Source: Carbonactinospora thermoautotrophica
GTDB lineage: Bacteria; Actinomycetota; Actinomycetes; Streptomycetales; Carbonactinosporaceae
DNA: 64,000 nucleotides
Reading direction: 5' to 3'
Assembly (NCBI RefSeq): GCF_001543895.1
Contig: NZ_JYIJ01000018.1
Coordinates: 310,001-374,000 of the forward strand
Below the pieces are notes generated by a model, which was not told the origin of the DNA, did no database searches, and saw nothing but the letters and a program-made list of their open reading frames with translations. This document shows positions 43,205-51,992 of this stretch, piece by piece. The position numbers were made by a program, and so were the translations under genes. Position 1 is the stretch's first letter. Each line of letters begins with the position of its first letter.

Positions 43205-43231
43205 TTAGCACTCTAATGCTGTGAGTGCTAA
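43205..43231 (+). promoter_or_regulatory. CIRCE element (HrcA operator)
   Basis: Exact CIRCE consensus TTAGCACTC-N9-GAGTGCTAA, 75 bases before the Hsp20 ATG. A TTGACA at 43186-43191 gives a fitting -35 box, so the repeat overlaps the promoter's -10/start region. HrcA would repress the gene until heat shock. Confidence 0.95.
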
Positions 43232-43306
43232 CGCGCTCACTGTGATGGGGTATTTCGCCCCGCGAGGCGACCCATGACGACATCTGTCCGGAAGGGAGGG
43301 ATGCGT

Positions 43307-43870
43307 ATGGCGTTGACTCGTTGGGATCCGTTCACCGCCTTGGCCCGTCTGGACGAGGAGCTGGCCCGTCTGGACGAGGAGTTCGACGAGATCATCAGCC
43401 GGACCTGGGGTGCGGCGTCGACCCGCATGAGCACCGGCTACGTGCCGGCCGTGGACATGTACACCGACGGCCCGGACGTCGTCATCCGGCTGGAGCTTCC
43501 CGGCGTGGACGTCGATGATGACGTGGACATCGAGGTCGTCGAGGGGCGGCTGACGATCAGCGGCCGGCGACGGGACGAGTTCGAGTCCCGGGAGGAGAGC
43601 GGCAAGGTCCTGGTCCGGGAGCTGCGGTACGGGTCGTTCCGGCGTGACTTCGCGCTGCCGGAGGGGGTGACCGCGGACGACATCGAGGCGACGTACGACC
43701 GCGGCATGCTCGAGGTGCGCGTGCGCAACGTCACCCGGACACCGGCCGCGAAGAAGATCCCGATCAGGACCGTCCGGGAGATGAAGGCGATCGAAGCCGC
43801 CGGTGCGGAGAAGAAGCCGGAGAAGGATACGGAGAAGAAGACAGCCCGCAACGGGCAGCAGACCAGCTGA
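43307..43870 (+). CDS. Small heat-shock protein, Hsp20/alpha-crystallin family
   Basis: A 187-residue ATP-independent chaperone that holds unfolding proteins. The alpha-crystallin domain spans ~40-135: YVPAVDMYTDGPDVVIRLELPGVDVDD, VEGRLTISGRRRDE, RYGSFRRDFALPEGVTADDIEATYDRGMLEVRVRN (AxxxxGVLxV-type motif as YDRGMLEV). The N-terminus is short (MALTRWDPFTALARLDEE), with a repeated LARLDEE. The last ~45 residues are a Lys/Glu-rich tail (EKKPEKDTEKKTARNGQQTS). ATG 43307 is chosen as GGGAGGG lies 6 bases before it. It is HrcA-regulated through CIRCE. Confidence 0.93.
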   Translation: MALTRWDPFTALARLDEELARLDEEFDEIISRTWGAASTRMSTGYVPAVDMYTDGPDVVIRLELPGVDVDDDVDIEVVEGRLTISGRRRDEFESREESGKVLVRELRYGSFRRDFALPEGVTADDIEATYDRGMLEVRVRNVTRTPAAKKIPIRTVREMKAIEAAGAEKKPEKDTEKKTARNGQQTS

Positions 43871-43927
43871 TCGGAATCAGGAACGGGACCCGCCAGACGG
43901 CGGAGCCCACCGGAGGGGTCGACGCGG

Positions 43928-43957
43928 GGCCTGGGATCCCGGCCGGGATCCCAGGCC
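43928..43957. terminator. Bidirectional hairpin terminator
   Basis: 14-base arms GGCCTGGGATCCCG and complement with a two-base loop, between convergent stops at 43870 and 43962. Confidence 0.8.
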
Positions 43958-43961
43958 TATG

Positions 43962-44663
43962 TCAGCGCATCCGGCCGCGCGGCATGCGGGGGATCTTCAC
44001 GCCCTTGGGCAGCGGCCCCTTCGGCATCGGCAGTTGGTTCGCCGGCATGGCCCGCAGCCGCTTCACGACCTCGGTCACCTCGGGCCCGCGCAGGTTGCGC
44101 GGCAGCTTCATCATGTACGCCTGGAGCTTGCGCAGCGGCACCTGGCCCTCGCCGTTGCCGACGATCACGTCGTAGATCGGGGCGTCCCCGGCGATGCGCG
44201 CCATGCGCCGCTTCTGGTTGGCGATCAGGTTCGTCACCCGGCCCGGCTGGCCCTCGCCGACCAGCACGATGCCGGGCCGGCCCACCACGCAGTGGACCAT
44301 GTCCTGGGCGCGGTTCACCGCGATGGCCGGGGTCACGTCCCAGTTGCCGCGCATCGACTGCAGCACCCCGGCGGCGGCGCCGGGCTGCCCCTCCACCTGC
44401 GCGTACGCGGCCCGCTCAGCGCGCCGGCCGAAGACGATCACCATGACCAGCAGCGCGAGCAGCAGGCCGCTGAACGCCGCGTAGACCGGGTGGCCCAGCA
44501 CGAACCCGATGACGAGGGCGATCGCCAGCGTCCCGAGCCCGGACAGCAGCACGATCCAGCCGACCTTGGGATCGGCCTGCGCGGTCATCCGGTAGACCGC
44601 GACGATCTGCTTCAGCCGCCCGGGGGACTTTTGCGCCCGGGACTTCTGCGCACGCCTAGCCAT
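43962..44663 (-). CDS. DUF4191 membrane protein (Rv2219-like)
   Basis: A 233-residue protein with two adjacent transmembrane helices near residues 38-80 (VGWIVLLSGLGTLAIALVIGFVLG; AFSGLLLALLVMVIVFG) and a cytoplasmic domain (MRGNWDVTPAIAVNRAQDMVHCVVGRPGIVLVGEG..., NQKRRMARIAGDAPIYDVIVGNGEG). The family is nearly universal in actinobacteria between glnA1 and lipA; its role is unknown. ATG 44663 starts a basic stretch MARRAQKSRAQKS. Confidence 0.88.
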   Translation of the reverse strand: MARRAQKSRAQKSPGRLKQIVAVYRMTAQADPKVGWIVLLSGLGTLAIALVIGFVLGHPVYAAFSGLLLALLVMVIVFGRRAERAAYAQVEGQPGAAAGVLQSMRGNWDVTPAIAVNRAQDMVHCVVGRPGIVLVGEGQPGRVTNLIANQKRRMARIAGDAPIYDVIVGNGEGQVPLRKLQAYMMKLPRNLRGPEVTEVVKRLRAMPANQLPMPKGPLPKGVKIPRMPRGRMR

Positions 44664-44751
44664 GCCTCGCAGCATACGGTCCGGGCCGGCCGGCGGTGAA
44701 AGCAGGCACCCGGTTGGGACCATTCGGCCGCGGGCGGACCCCGAGTGCGCC

Positions 44752-45006
44752 CTACAGGGCGGTGAGTTTGCCTTCCTCGGTCGTGTTCCGCCGCGCCAGC
44801 CGCTCCAGTTCGCGCCAGGCCTCCTCGCGTGCCCGCGCCTGGATGCGGTCCGCGCACACGGCCCGCCAGGCGTTGCGCCGCGCCGTCCGCTGCCCGCCCT
44901 CCGGCAGCACGGTGCAGAACACCTCCTGGAGCACCGCGCCGAACCTACCCAGGGACGTCCCCAGTGAGCTGGCCAGGGCTTGTGTACGACCCTGCGGTCG
45001 AGTCAT
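44752..45006 (-). CDS. Small hypothetical basic protein
   Basis: An 84-residue protein (MTRPQGRTQALASSLGTSLG...) with a helical, Arg-rich second half RNAWRAVCADRIQARAREEAWRELERLARR. No domain recognised and no clear ribosome site, so it is tentative. The AT-rich 200 bases upstream, with a direct repeat at 45091-45142, would be its promoter. Confidence 0.45.
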   Translation of the reverse strand: MTRPQGRTQALASSLGTSLGRFGAVLQEVFCTVLPEGGQRTARRNAWRAVCADRIQARAREEAWRELERLARRNTTEEGKLTAL

Positions 45007-45090
45007 CGGTGAGGCTCCCCACGACTTGGGAACGTGTTACCCACTCCACGTTCGGAGGGGAGTGTTACCCCTCTATTGCGTCCTAATCAA

Positions 45091-45142
45091 ACCGACATAA
45101 ACAGTACTTTCATGCAGGTTAAATCGGCATAAAAAGGACTTT
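45091..45142. repeat. 20-bp direct repeat in AT-rich promoter region
   Basis: ACCGACATAAACAGTACTTT (45091) and ATCGGCATAAAAAGGACTTT (45123), 16 of 20 identical, 32 bases apart (three helical turns). AT-rich DNA is rare in this window, so a regulator-binding region ahead of the small gene at 45006 is likely. Confidence 0.5.
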
Positions 45143-45205
45143 ACGCGCTGTGTTCAACCGTGAACGCGTAGTACCCACCTGCCTGGCGACCGGACCCCGG
45201 GCCGC

Positions 45206-46144
45206 CTACCGGCCGGCCGCCTGCCGACGCGCCGCGATCGCCTGTTGGTAGAGCCGCCCCGCCCGGTAGGAGGAGCGCACCAGCGGGCCGGACATCACCC
45301 CGAGGAAGCCGATCCGCTCGGCCTCGGCCTTGAGCTCGACGAACTCCTCCGGCCTCACCCAGCGCGCGACCGGGTGGTGGCGGATCGAGGGCCGCAGGTA
45401 CTGGGTGATGGTGAGCAGCTCACAGCCGGCCTCGTACAGGTCGCGCATGGTCTCGCTGATCTCGTGGCGCTCCTCGCCCAGACCGAGGATCAGGTTGGAC
45501 TTGGTGACCAGCCCCGCCGCGCGCGCCTGCCGGATCACCTCCAGCGACCGCTCGTAGCGGAACCCGGGCCGGATCTGCTTGAAGATCCTGGGCACGGTCT
45601 CGATGTTGTGCGCCAGCACCTCGGGCGCGGCGGAGAACACCTCGGCGAGCAGGTCAGGCTTGGCGTTGAAGTCGGGGATCAGCAGCTCCACCCCGCACCC
45701 GGGCACCCGGGCGTGGATCTGGCGGACGGTCTCGGCGTACAGCCAGGCGCCCCCGTCCGGCAGGTCGTCGCGCGCGACCCCGGTCACGGTCGCGTACCGC
45801 AGCCCCATGGCCTTGACCGACTCGGCGACCCGGCGGGGCTCGTCCCGGTCGTACTCGGCCGGCTTGCCGGTGTCGATCTGGCAGAAGTCGCAGCGGCGGG
45901 TGCACTGGTCCCCGCCGATGAGGAAGGTCGCCTCACGGTCTTCCCAGCACTCGTAGATGTTGGGGCAGCCGGCCTCCTCGCACACCGTGTGCAGCCCCTC
46001 GCGGCGCACCAGGTCCTTCAGTTCGCTGTACTGGGGACCGGTCCGCAGCTTGGTCTTGATCCACGGCGGCTTCCGCTCGATGGGGGTCTGGCTGTTGCGG
46101 ACCTCCAGACGCAGCAGCCTGCGGCCCTCCGGGGCAACGGTCAC
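45206..46144 (-). CDS. lipA: Lipoyl synthase
   Basis: Radical SAM enzyme inserting two sulfurs into the octanoyl group on lipoyl domains. The 312-residue protein has the auxiliary cluster motif [12 protein letters not shown], the radical [34 protein letters not shown], the GLGE turn, and the C-terminal SSYRAG Ser ligand. GTG 46144 ([20 protein letters not shown]) is preferred because family N-termini begin there and GGGAG precedes it; the longer form from 46213 is possible. Its targets include SucB (50557-51951). Confidence 0.96.
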   Translation of the reverse strand: MTVAPEGRRLLRLEVRNSQTPIERKPPWIKTKLRTGPQYSELKDLVRREGLHTVCEEAGCPNIYECWEDREATFLIGGDQCTRRCDFCQIDTGKPAEYDRDEPRRVAESVKAMGLRYATVTGVARDDLPDGGAWLYAETVRQIHARVPGCGVELLIPDFNAKPDLLAEVFSAAPEVLAHNIETVPRIFKQIRPGFRYERSLEVIRQARAAGLVTKSNLILGLGEERHEISETMRDLYEAGCELLTITQYLRPSIRHHPVARWVRPEEFVELKAEAERIGFLGVMSGPLVRSSYRAGRLYQQAIAARRQAAGR

Positions 46145-46334
46145 GCGTGACTCCCGTGTCACTTGCTCGGTAGGCGTGGTCTCTAGCGTACGCCGTTCAC
46201 GATTGGTAAGCACGCCAGGTGAGCTGGGTCACAAAGCCATGGATCAAGCAGCTTTCAGCCTGTGATTCCAAGGCGGTGACGCGAGGGGACTCGCTCTCGG
46301 TGCGATCTGGCTCGCCGGATGCGAGTGGACGGGG

Positions 46335-46797
46335 GTGGCGGTGCCCAGGGTGGTCGGACCGGATGGTCGGGTATGGAAGGTCGGCCGCCGCTGGCGGCCG
46401 TGGAAGCCGCGCTATCGGGGTCCGGAGTTCCCGGCCCTCCCGGACGGCGCGGGCGGCGGCGACGACCCGATCAGCATGGTCATCGGCGTCATCGTCCTCA
46501 CCGTGATCGTGATCCTGCTCGCCGGGCCGGTGCTCGGCCTGGTCGCGCTCGCCGTCGAATGGCTGGTCCTGCTCGGGATCTTCCCAGGTGCGATCCTGCT
46601 GCGGCTGCTTTGGATCAAGCCCTGGGTGCTGTACGCCGTGACCAAGGACCGTCAGCAGCCCAAGCTGCGCGTGTTCGGTCAGGTGGCGGGATTCCCGCGC
46701 GGCGATCGCCGCCGCGACGGAGGACATCCGGCGGCACGGCCGCCCGTGCGCCCTGGGACAGGACCGGCAGAGCGCGCCGGAGCGGGTCGATCACTGA
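46335..46797 (+). pseudogene. Conserved membrane protein with apparent frameshift
   Basis: From GTG 46335 the frame gives GPDGRVWKVGRRWRPWKPR, two hydrophobic segments (ISMVIGVIVLTVIVILLAGPVLGLVALAVEWLVLLGIF), and WIKPWVLYAVTKDRQQPKLRVFGQV. The expected tail, WRDSRAAIAAATEDIRRHGR, is in the next frame and ends at TGA 46795-46797; the switch is near 46683-46686. The protein would be ~153 residues, a lipA-lipB-linked actinobacterial family of unknown role. One extra base or a sequencing error would explain it. Confidence 0.6.
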
Positions 46798-46810
46798 TCA
46801 CACGCGGGCG

Positions 46811-47503
46811 TCAGCGTGCGGAGGCCGCGTCCTGCACGCCGGTCGCCGCCCGCGGGGTGAGGCCGAGCACCTCGGCCAGGCGCCTCTCCACGAGCGGAAC
46901 CGCCTCGGCGACCGTGACCCGGCGGCCGAGCTCGCGGCTGAGGGAGGTCACCCCGGCGTCACGGATCCCGCAGGGCACGATGGCGTCGAACCAGGACAGG
47001 TCGCAGTCGCAGTTGAGCGCGAACCCGTGCATGGTCACGCCCCGCGCGACGCGGATGCCGATCGCGGCGATCTTGCGGTCCGGGGCGCCGTCGCGGCCGA
47101 GCACCCACACCCCGCTGCGGCCCTCGACCCGGTCCGTCTCCAGGCCCAGGTCGGCGCACACGCGGATCAGGACCTCCTCCAGCCGCCGCACGTAGGCGAC
47201 CACGTCGACCGGATCGGGAAGCTTCACGATCGGGTATCCGACCAGCTGGCCGGGACCGTGCCAGGTGATCTTGCCGCCGCGGTCGACGTCGATCACCGGC
47301 GCGGGCGACGGGCCGATCGGCCGGTCCCACGTGCTGGTCCGCTTGCCCGCGGTGTACACGGGCTGGTGTTCCAGCAGCAGGCAGGTGTCCGGGATCTCGC
47401 CGGCCACCCGTGCCTCGTGGAGACGCCGCTGCTGCGCCCAGGCCTCCTCGTAGGGCACCGCCTGGTCGTCGAAGCCGGCGTGGATGTACACGAGTTCGGT
47501 CAC
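46811..47503 (-). CDS. lipB: Octanoyl-[acyl-carrier-protein]:protein octanoyltransferase
   Basis: Moves octanoate from ACP to lipoyl domains ahead of LipA. The 230-residue protein carries [43 protein letters not shown], the Lys of [22 protein letters not shown] and the catalytic Cys of [16 protein letters not shown] 47503 ([13 protein letters not shown]) matches family N-termini; upstream starts are possible. It is separated from lipA by the divergent frameshifted gene. Confidence 0.95.
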   Translation of the reverse strand: MTELVYIHAGFDDQAVPYEEAWAQQRRLHEARVAGEIPDTCLLLEHQPVYTAGKRTSTWDRPIGPSPAPVIDVDRGGKITWHGPGQLVGYPIVKLPDPVDVVAYVRRLEEVLIRVCADLGLETDRVEGRSGVWVLGRDGAPDRKIAAIGIRVARGVTMHGFALNCDCDLSWFDAIVPCGIRDAGVTSLSRELGRRVTVAEAVPLVERRLAEVLGLTPRAATGVQDAASAR

Positions 47504-47620
47504 GGCCACCAGGGTATGCGCTCGCGCCGGTGGCACGTCCGGGGACCCGCTCGACCCGCGGCCGGCCGGTTCCGCGCCTGACTCACGCAGGGGGAGCCGT
47601 TGAGCGCGCGGGCGGGCCGC

Positions 47621-47866
47621 CTACCAGCCCACCGTGACGCGGATCGCCGACGCGCGGGCGGCCGGGCCCGCGGTCGGGGCGGGATCGGCGCAGGGCCCAT
47701 CCAGGCACGTGGCCGACGGCAGCGGCCGCAGCCCGGTGTCCCGGTCCTGGCCGATCATGCCGGCCAGGTACAAGGTCAGCGGCAGCAGCCCGAGGATGGC
47801 CAGAGCCAGCAGGGCGTGGACCACGAAGCCCAGCAGGGTGCCCCGGTGTTGGGCATGGCGACCCAT
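47621..47866 (-). CDS. Small membrane protein
   Basis: An 81-residue protein with one transmembrane helix (TLLGFVVHALLALAILGLLPLTLYLAGMI) and an outer tail with a possible disulfide (SATCLDGPCADPAP). GGGAGGCTTG precedes ATG 47866. Function unknown. Confidence 0.6.
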   Translation of the reverse strand: MGRHAQHRGTLLGFVVHALLALAILGLLPLTLYLAGMIGQDRDTGLRPLPSATCLDGPCADPAPTAGPAARASAIRVTVGW

Positions 47867-47995
47867 CAAGCCTCCCGAACACGGTTCGCTTGCGCGGCGG
47901 GCCTTGATCACCAGGCTGGATACCACACCGGCGGTCCTGGACGCGGGCGGCTTACCCACGTGTCGTGCCGTGTCGCGGTGCGGAGCCGACGCCGG

Positions 47996-49279
47996 TCAGC
48001 CGGGGACGCGGTGGCCGCCCAGGTCGGCGAGCACCGCCCGGGCAGCCCGCCGGCCGGACACCATGGCCCCCTGCAGGGATGTGGAGGCACGGTGGTCCCC
48101 GCACACGTACAGCCCGCCGACCAGCCGTACCGGACGGCGGAAGTTGTGCGGAGGCGGCATCGCGGGCAGCGCCTCGGCGATGTGGTACGTGGCGACGTGG
48201 TCCCATCGGCTGGTGTCCATGCCGTACAGCACGGCCAGCCGCCGCCGCACGGCCCGCTCCAGCGCGTCCCGCCCGGCCGGATCCGCGGCGGACCCGCACC
48301 CCACCACGGTCGAGGCGATCAGCGCCCGCCCGGGCGGCGCGTACTCGGGCGCCGCGTCCGAGATCACCACGGTGTGCGTGACCGGCCCGCGACCCTCGCC
48401 GTCCAGGAGCATGGCCGGCTCGCCCAGCGGGGAGGTCTCCGCCGCGTGGTAGAAGGTGGTGACCGGGTGCACGTCTGGCTCGTGCAGCCCGGGCAGCAAG
48501 CGGGCGGCCGTGCGTGGGCCGGTGGCCACGACCACCGCCCGGGCGCGCACCTCGCCCTGGTCGGTCTCCACTTGGTTCGTGGACACGGCGGTCACGGTGA
48601 CCCCGAGGTGGACAGACCCGGCGGGCAGGCCGGCGGCGAGCTGGGCCGGGATCGCCTGCATGCCGGCCGCGGGCACGCAGACGCCGCCCCGCGCCAGGCA
48701 GCGCAGCATCAGGTCGGTGAACCGGCTCGACGTGGTGAGTTCGGTCTCGCCGAAGAGTCCCGCCAGAAAGGGACGCAGCAACCGCTCCACGATCCGCGGC
48801 GAGAAGCCCCGCTCCGCCAGGGCCTCGGCGGTGGTGCGCTCCGGCGCCTGGAGGATCCGCTCGACTGGCATGGCCGCCAGCCGGGCCAGCAGGGTCGCCA
48901 GGCGCGCCTTGTCCGCGACCGAGCCCACCGGCGCGCGCCAGCTCGGCAGCGCGTCCTGCGGGCGGCACCGCGGGTAGGCCAGCCGATGGCGGCGCCCCTC
49001 GACGTACACCATCAGGCCCGGATGAAGGGGCCGCAGCTCCAGCGCGTCCAGGTCGAGGAGGCGACGCGGCTCTGGGAACGCGGTGTTGAACCGCTGGAAG
49101 CCGCGGTCGAGCCGGAACCCGTCCACGAGGTCCGTGCGGACCCGCCCGCCAACCGCGTCCCCGGCCTCCAGGACGGCGACCTCGACGCCGGCGGCGACCA
49201 GGTGCCGCGCGGCTGTGAGACCGGCCACGCCCGCGCCCACGACCACCACATCGGCCCTTCGCGGAACCGCCACCCGCAC
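47996..49279 (-). CDS. FAD-dependent oxidoreductase (phytoene desaturase/amine oxidase-like)
   Basis: A 427-residue flavoprotein. The dinucleotide fold is near the start (DVVVVGAGVAGLTAARHLVAAGVEVAVLEAGDAVGGRVRTD) and the C-terminal FAD segment is VGGLYVCGDHRASTSLQGAMVSGRRAARAVL. This is the pattern of NAD(P)/FAD-dependent desaturase-like proteins. The substrate is unknown and no carotenoid genes lie nearby. GTG 49279 is at the family N-terminus. Confidence 0.85.
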   Translation of the reverse strand: MRVAVPRRADVVVVGAGVAGLTAARHLVAAGVEVAVLEAGDAVGGRVRTDLVDGFRLDRGFQRFNTAFPEPRRLLDLDALELRPLHPGLMVYVEGRRHRLAYPRCRPQDALPSWRAPVGSVADKARLATLLARLAAMPVERILQAPERTTAEALAERGFSPRIVERLLRPFLAGLFGETELTTSSRFTDLMLRCLARGGVCVPAAGMQAIPAQLAAGLPAGSVHLGVTVTAVSTNQVETDQGEVRARAVVVATGPRTAARLLPGLHEPDVHPVTTFYHAAETSPLGEPAMLLDGEGRGPVTHTVVISDAAPEYAPPGRALIASTVVGCGSAADPAGRDALERAVRRRLAVLYGMDTSRWDHVATYHIAEALPAMPPPHNFRRPVRLVGGLYVCGDHRASTSLQGAMVSGRRAARAVLADLGGHRVPG

Positions 49280-49378
49280 CTCCCTCGCCTAAGCGATCTT
49301 CTGGAAAGGTACCTGTGATCGCCTGGCCGCGCTCAAGGAGTCGCCGAACTCGTCACCGGGTGGCGAGCGTGCTGCGAG

Positions 49379-50284
49379 TCAGCGATCTTCGGCCAGCGCC
49401 GCCTGGATCGCGTCGGTGACACGCGGATGTGCGAAGACGAACCCGGCGTCCAGGAGCCGGCGCGGCAGCGCCCGCTGGCCGCCGAGGGCCTCCTCGGCGA
49501 ACTCCCCGAGCGCCAGCCGCAGCGCCCGGGCCGGCACCCGCAACAGCGCGGGCCGGTGCAGCGCCTCCCCGAGCGCTCGGGCGAACTCGGCGTACGTCAC
49601 CGGCTCGGGCGCGGTGAGGTTCACCGGGCCGCGCACGTCGTCGGCGGTCAACAGGAAGCGGATCGCGCGCACCTCGTCCGCACGCGAGATGAAGCTCACG
49701 TACTGCCGGCCGTGGCCGAGCCGCCCGCCGAGCCCCAGCCGGAAGATCGGGAGCTGCCGCTTCAGGAACCCGCCGTGCCGGGAGAGCACGATCCCGGTGC
49801 GCAGGTGGACGGTCCGGATGCCGGCCTCTTCCGCCGGCCGGGTCGCCGCCTCCCACTCGCGGCACACCTCCGCGAGGAAACCGCTGCCGGGGGGCGAGTT
49901 CTCGTCCACCGGCGTCGAGCCGGTGTCGCCGTACCAGCCGACCGCCGAACCGGCCAGCAGGACCCGCGGCGGAGGGTCGAGCCGGGCGATGGCCGCGCTG
50001 ATCGTGGCCGTGCCCAGGACCCGGCTGTCGCGGATCTCCTGCTTGTACGCGTCGGTCCAGCGGCGGTCCCCGACCCCGGCGCCGGCCAGGGTGATCACGG
50101 CGTCGACGCCGGCCAGCTCGGCCACGTCCACGCCGCCGTCCGGCTTCCGCGGGTCCCAGCGGACCTCGTCGGCGGCCTGTGGCGCACGCCGCACTAGCCG
50201 GATCACCTCATGCCCGTCCGCCCGCAACGCGGGTACCAGGGTGGACCCGATGAGTCCGGACGAGCCGGTCACCGCGATTCTCAC
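49379..50284 (-). CDS. TIGR01777 epimerase-like protein (SDR39U1 type)
   Basis: A 301-residue extended SDR: MRIAVTGSSGLIGSTLVPAL (GxxGxxG), DAVITLAGAGVGDRRWTDAYKQEIRDSRV, LLAGSAVGWYGDTG (YxxxK is degenerate), and the typical tail PARALRLALGEFAEEALGGQRALPRRLLDAGFVF. The family (E. coli YfcH, human SDR39U1, M. tuberculosis Rv2216) is nearly always near lipB/sucB in actinobacteria. Its reaction is unknown. Confidence 0.92.
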   Translation of the reverse strand: MRIAVTGSSGLIGSTLVPALRADGHEVIRLVRRAPQAADEVRWDPRKPDGGVDVAELAGVDAVITLAGAGVGDRRWTDAYKQEIRDSRVLGTATISAAIARLDPPPRVLLAGSAVGWYGDTGSTPVDENSPPGSGFLAEVCREWEAATRPAEEAGIRTVHLRTGIVLSRHGGFLKRQLPIFRLGLGGRLGHGRQYVSFISRADEVRAIRFLLTADDVRGPVNLTAPEPVTYAEFARALGEALHRPALLRVPARALRLALGEFAEEALGGQRALPRRLLDAGFVFAHPRVTDAIQAALAEDR

Positions 50285-50320
50285 AGGTTCATCCTGGCAC
50301 CCGCGCCCCGGGAAAAGGCT

Positions 50321-50349
50321 CAGGGCTTCGCGCGTGGCGCGAAGCCCTG
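50321..50349. terminator. Hairpin terminator after sucB
   Basis: 13-base arms CAGGGCTTCGCGC and complement with a GTG loop, in the 272-base gap between the sucB stop (50557) and the TIGR01777 start (50284), both on the minus strand. Confidence 0.7.
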
Positions 50350-50556
50350 GTACGAGTGCCCCACCCGGGCGTTACCCCCGCCCCCGTTCCGCCTCGGAGG
50401 TCGCCGCCCTGGCGTCTCCCAGCTTTCCGGAATCCGGGGCCGCGGGGTATCCGTCGCCGTACTCAAATCGCTCTAGGTAGGAGTACTCAGATGGAGTAGT
50501 GCCCAGATCGGGCCGGGGCGCCGCGGCGGAACCGCGTGCGGCCCGAAGAACGTGCC

Positions 50557-51951
50557 TCACAGCCCGAGGTCGGCCTCGAACTTGCCCTCCTCCAGGCGCT
50601 GCTTGACCGTGGTGAGGAACCGCGCCGCGTCGGCGCCGTCGATCAGCCGGTGGTCGTAGGTGAGCGCCAGGTACACCATCGAGCGGATCGCGATGGCTTC
50701 GCCCAGCTCGGGGTCGCTGACCACGACCGGGCGCTTGACCACCGCGCCGGTGCCGAGGATCGCCACCTGCGGCTGGTTGATGATCGGCGTGTCGAACAAC
50801 GCGCCGCGGCTACCGGTGTTGGTGATCGTGAACGTGCCGCCGGACAGCTCGTCCGGGCTCACCCGGTTCGTGCGGGTGCGCTCGGCCACGTCGGCGATCT
50901 TGCGGGCCAGGCCGGTCAGGTTCAGGTCGCCGGCGTTGTGGATCACCGGCACGAGCAGGCCGCGCTCGGTGTCGACCGCGATGCCGAGGTGCTCGGCCTC
51001 GTGGTAGGTGACCGTGTTCGCTTCGGTGTCGATGACCGCATTGAGTTTCGGGTGCTGCTTGAGCGCCTCCAGCGCGGCCTTCGCGAAGAACGGCAGGAAC
51101 GTCAGCTTCACGCCCTCGCGCGCCTCGAACTCCTTCTTGGCGCGCTCGCGCAGCCGGGCGACGTTGGTGACGTCCACCTCGACCACGGTGGTCAGCTGCG
51201 CGGCGGTCTGCAGCGACTCGACCATCCGCTTGGCGATCACCTGGCGCAGCCGGGACATCTTCTCGGTCCGGCCGCGCAGCGGCGACGGCTCGGCGGCGGC
51301 CGGGGCCTGGGCGGCCTGCTTGGCCTTGGCCGCGTCCAGGACGTCCTGCTTGCGGATCCGCCCGCCGACGCCGGTGCCCTTGACCGTGGACAGGTCCACA
51401 CCGTGCTCGGCCGCCAGCTTGCGGACCAGCGGCGTCACGTACGCGGGCGCCGGCTGCTTGGCGGCTGCGGAAGGCGCTGCCTGCGCGGGAGCCGCAGGCG
51501 GCGCTGCCTGCGCGGCGGCCGGGGTCGGCGTCGGTGCCGGCGCCGGCCGGGTCGGGGCGGGGGCGGGGGCGGGTGCGGGCGCGGCCGGCGGCGCGGCGGG
51601 CGCCGGGGTGGGCGCGGTGGGCTGCGGAGCCGGGGTGGGCGCGGTGGGCTGCGGAGCCGGCGCGGCCTCCTCCTTGGGCGCCGCCGGAGCGGGCCCGGCG
51701 GCCGGAGCCGCCCCCGTCTCGCCGATGACGGCCAGTTCGGTGCCCACGGAGACGGTCTCGTCCTCGCGGACCTTGATCTTGAGCAGGACGCCGGAGGCCG
51801 GGGCTGGGATCTCGGTGTCGACCTTGTCGGTGGATACCTCTACCAGCGGCTCGTCGGCCTCGACCCGGTCGCCTTCCTGCTTGAGCCAGCGGGTGATCGT
51901 GCCCTCTTGGACGCTTTCTCCCAGCGCGGGCAGCGTGACAGATACCGGCAT
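50557..51951 (-). CDS. sucB: 2-oxoacid dehydrogenase E2 (dihydrolipoamide succinyltransferase type)
   Basis: The E2 core of the pyruvate/2-oxoglutarate dehydrogenase complexes. The 464-residue protein has one lipoyl domain (1-80; lipoyl Lys in STDKVDTE), an Ala/Pro hinge (~85-170), a peripheral subunit-binding domain ([23 protein letters not shown]), and the catalytic domain ending [16 protein letters not shown] (HxxxDG). In mycobacteria the equivalent (DlaT) serves pyruvate dehydrogenase; the symbol sucB follows common annotation. M. tuberculosis DlaT has one lipoyl domain, many Streptomyces proteins two or three. It is followed upstream by lpdA with 41 bases between. Confidence 0.94.
   Translation of the reverse strand: MPVSVTLPALGESVQEGTITRWLKQEGDRVEADEPLVEVSTDKVDTEIPAPASGVLLKIKVREDETVSVGTELAVIGETGAAPAAGPAPAAPKEEAAPAPQPTAPTPAPQPTAPTPAPAAPPAAPAPAPAPAPTRPAPAPTPTPAAAQAAPPAAPAQAAPSAAAKQPAPAYVTPLVRKLAAEHGVDLSTVKGTGVGGRIRKQDVLDAAKAKQAAQAPAAAEPSPLRGRTEKMSRLRQVIAKRMVESLQTAAQLTTVVEVDVTNVARLRERAKKEFEAREGVKLTFLPFFAKAALEALKQHPKLNAVIDTEANTVTYHEAEHLGIAVDTERGLLVPVIHNAGDLNLTGLARKIADVAERTRTNRVSPDELSGGTFTITNTGSRGALFDTPIINQPQVAILGTGAVVKRPVVVSDPELGEAIAIRSMVYLALTYDHRLIDGADAARFLTTVKQRLEEGKFEADLGL
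51604..51657. repeat. 27-bp perfect tandem duplication in the sucB hinge
   Basis: Two identical 27-base units encode consecutive Ala-Pro-rich blocks (QPTAPTPAP) of the E2 hinge. In-frame, so only hinge length changes. Confidence 0.8.
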
Positions 51952-51992
51952 GAGTTCCGTAACTCCTTACCTGTCCTCGGACCGGGTCGAGC

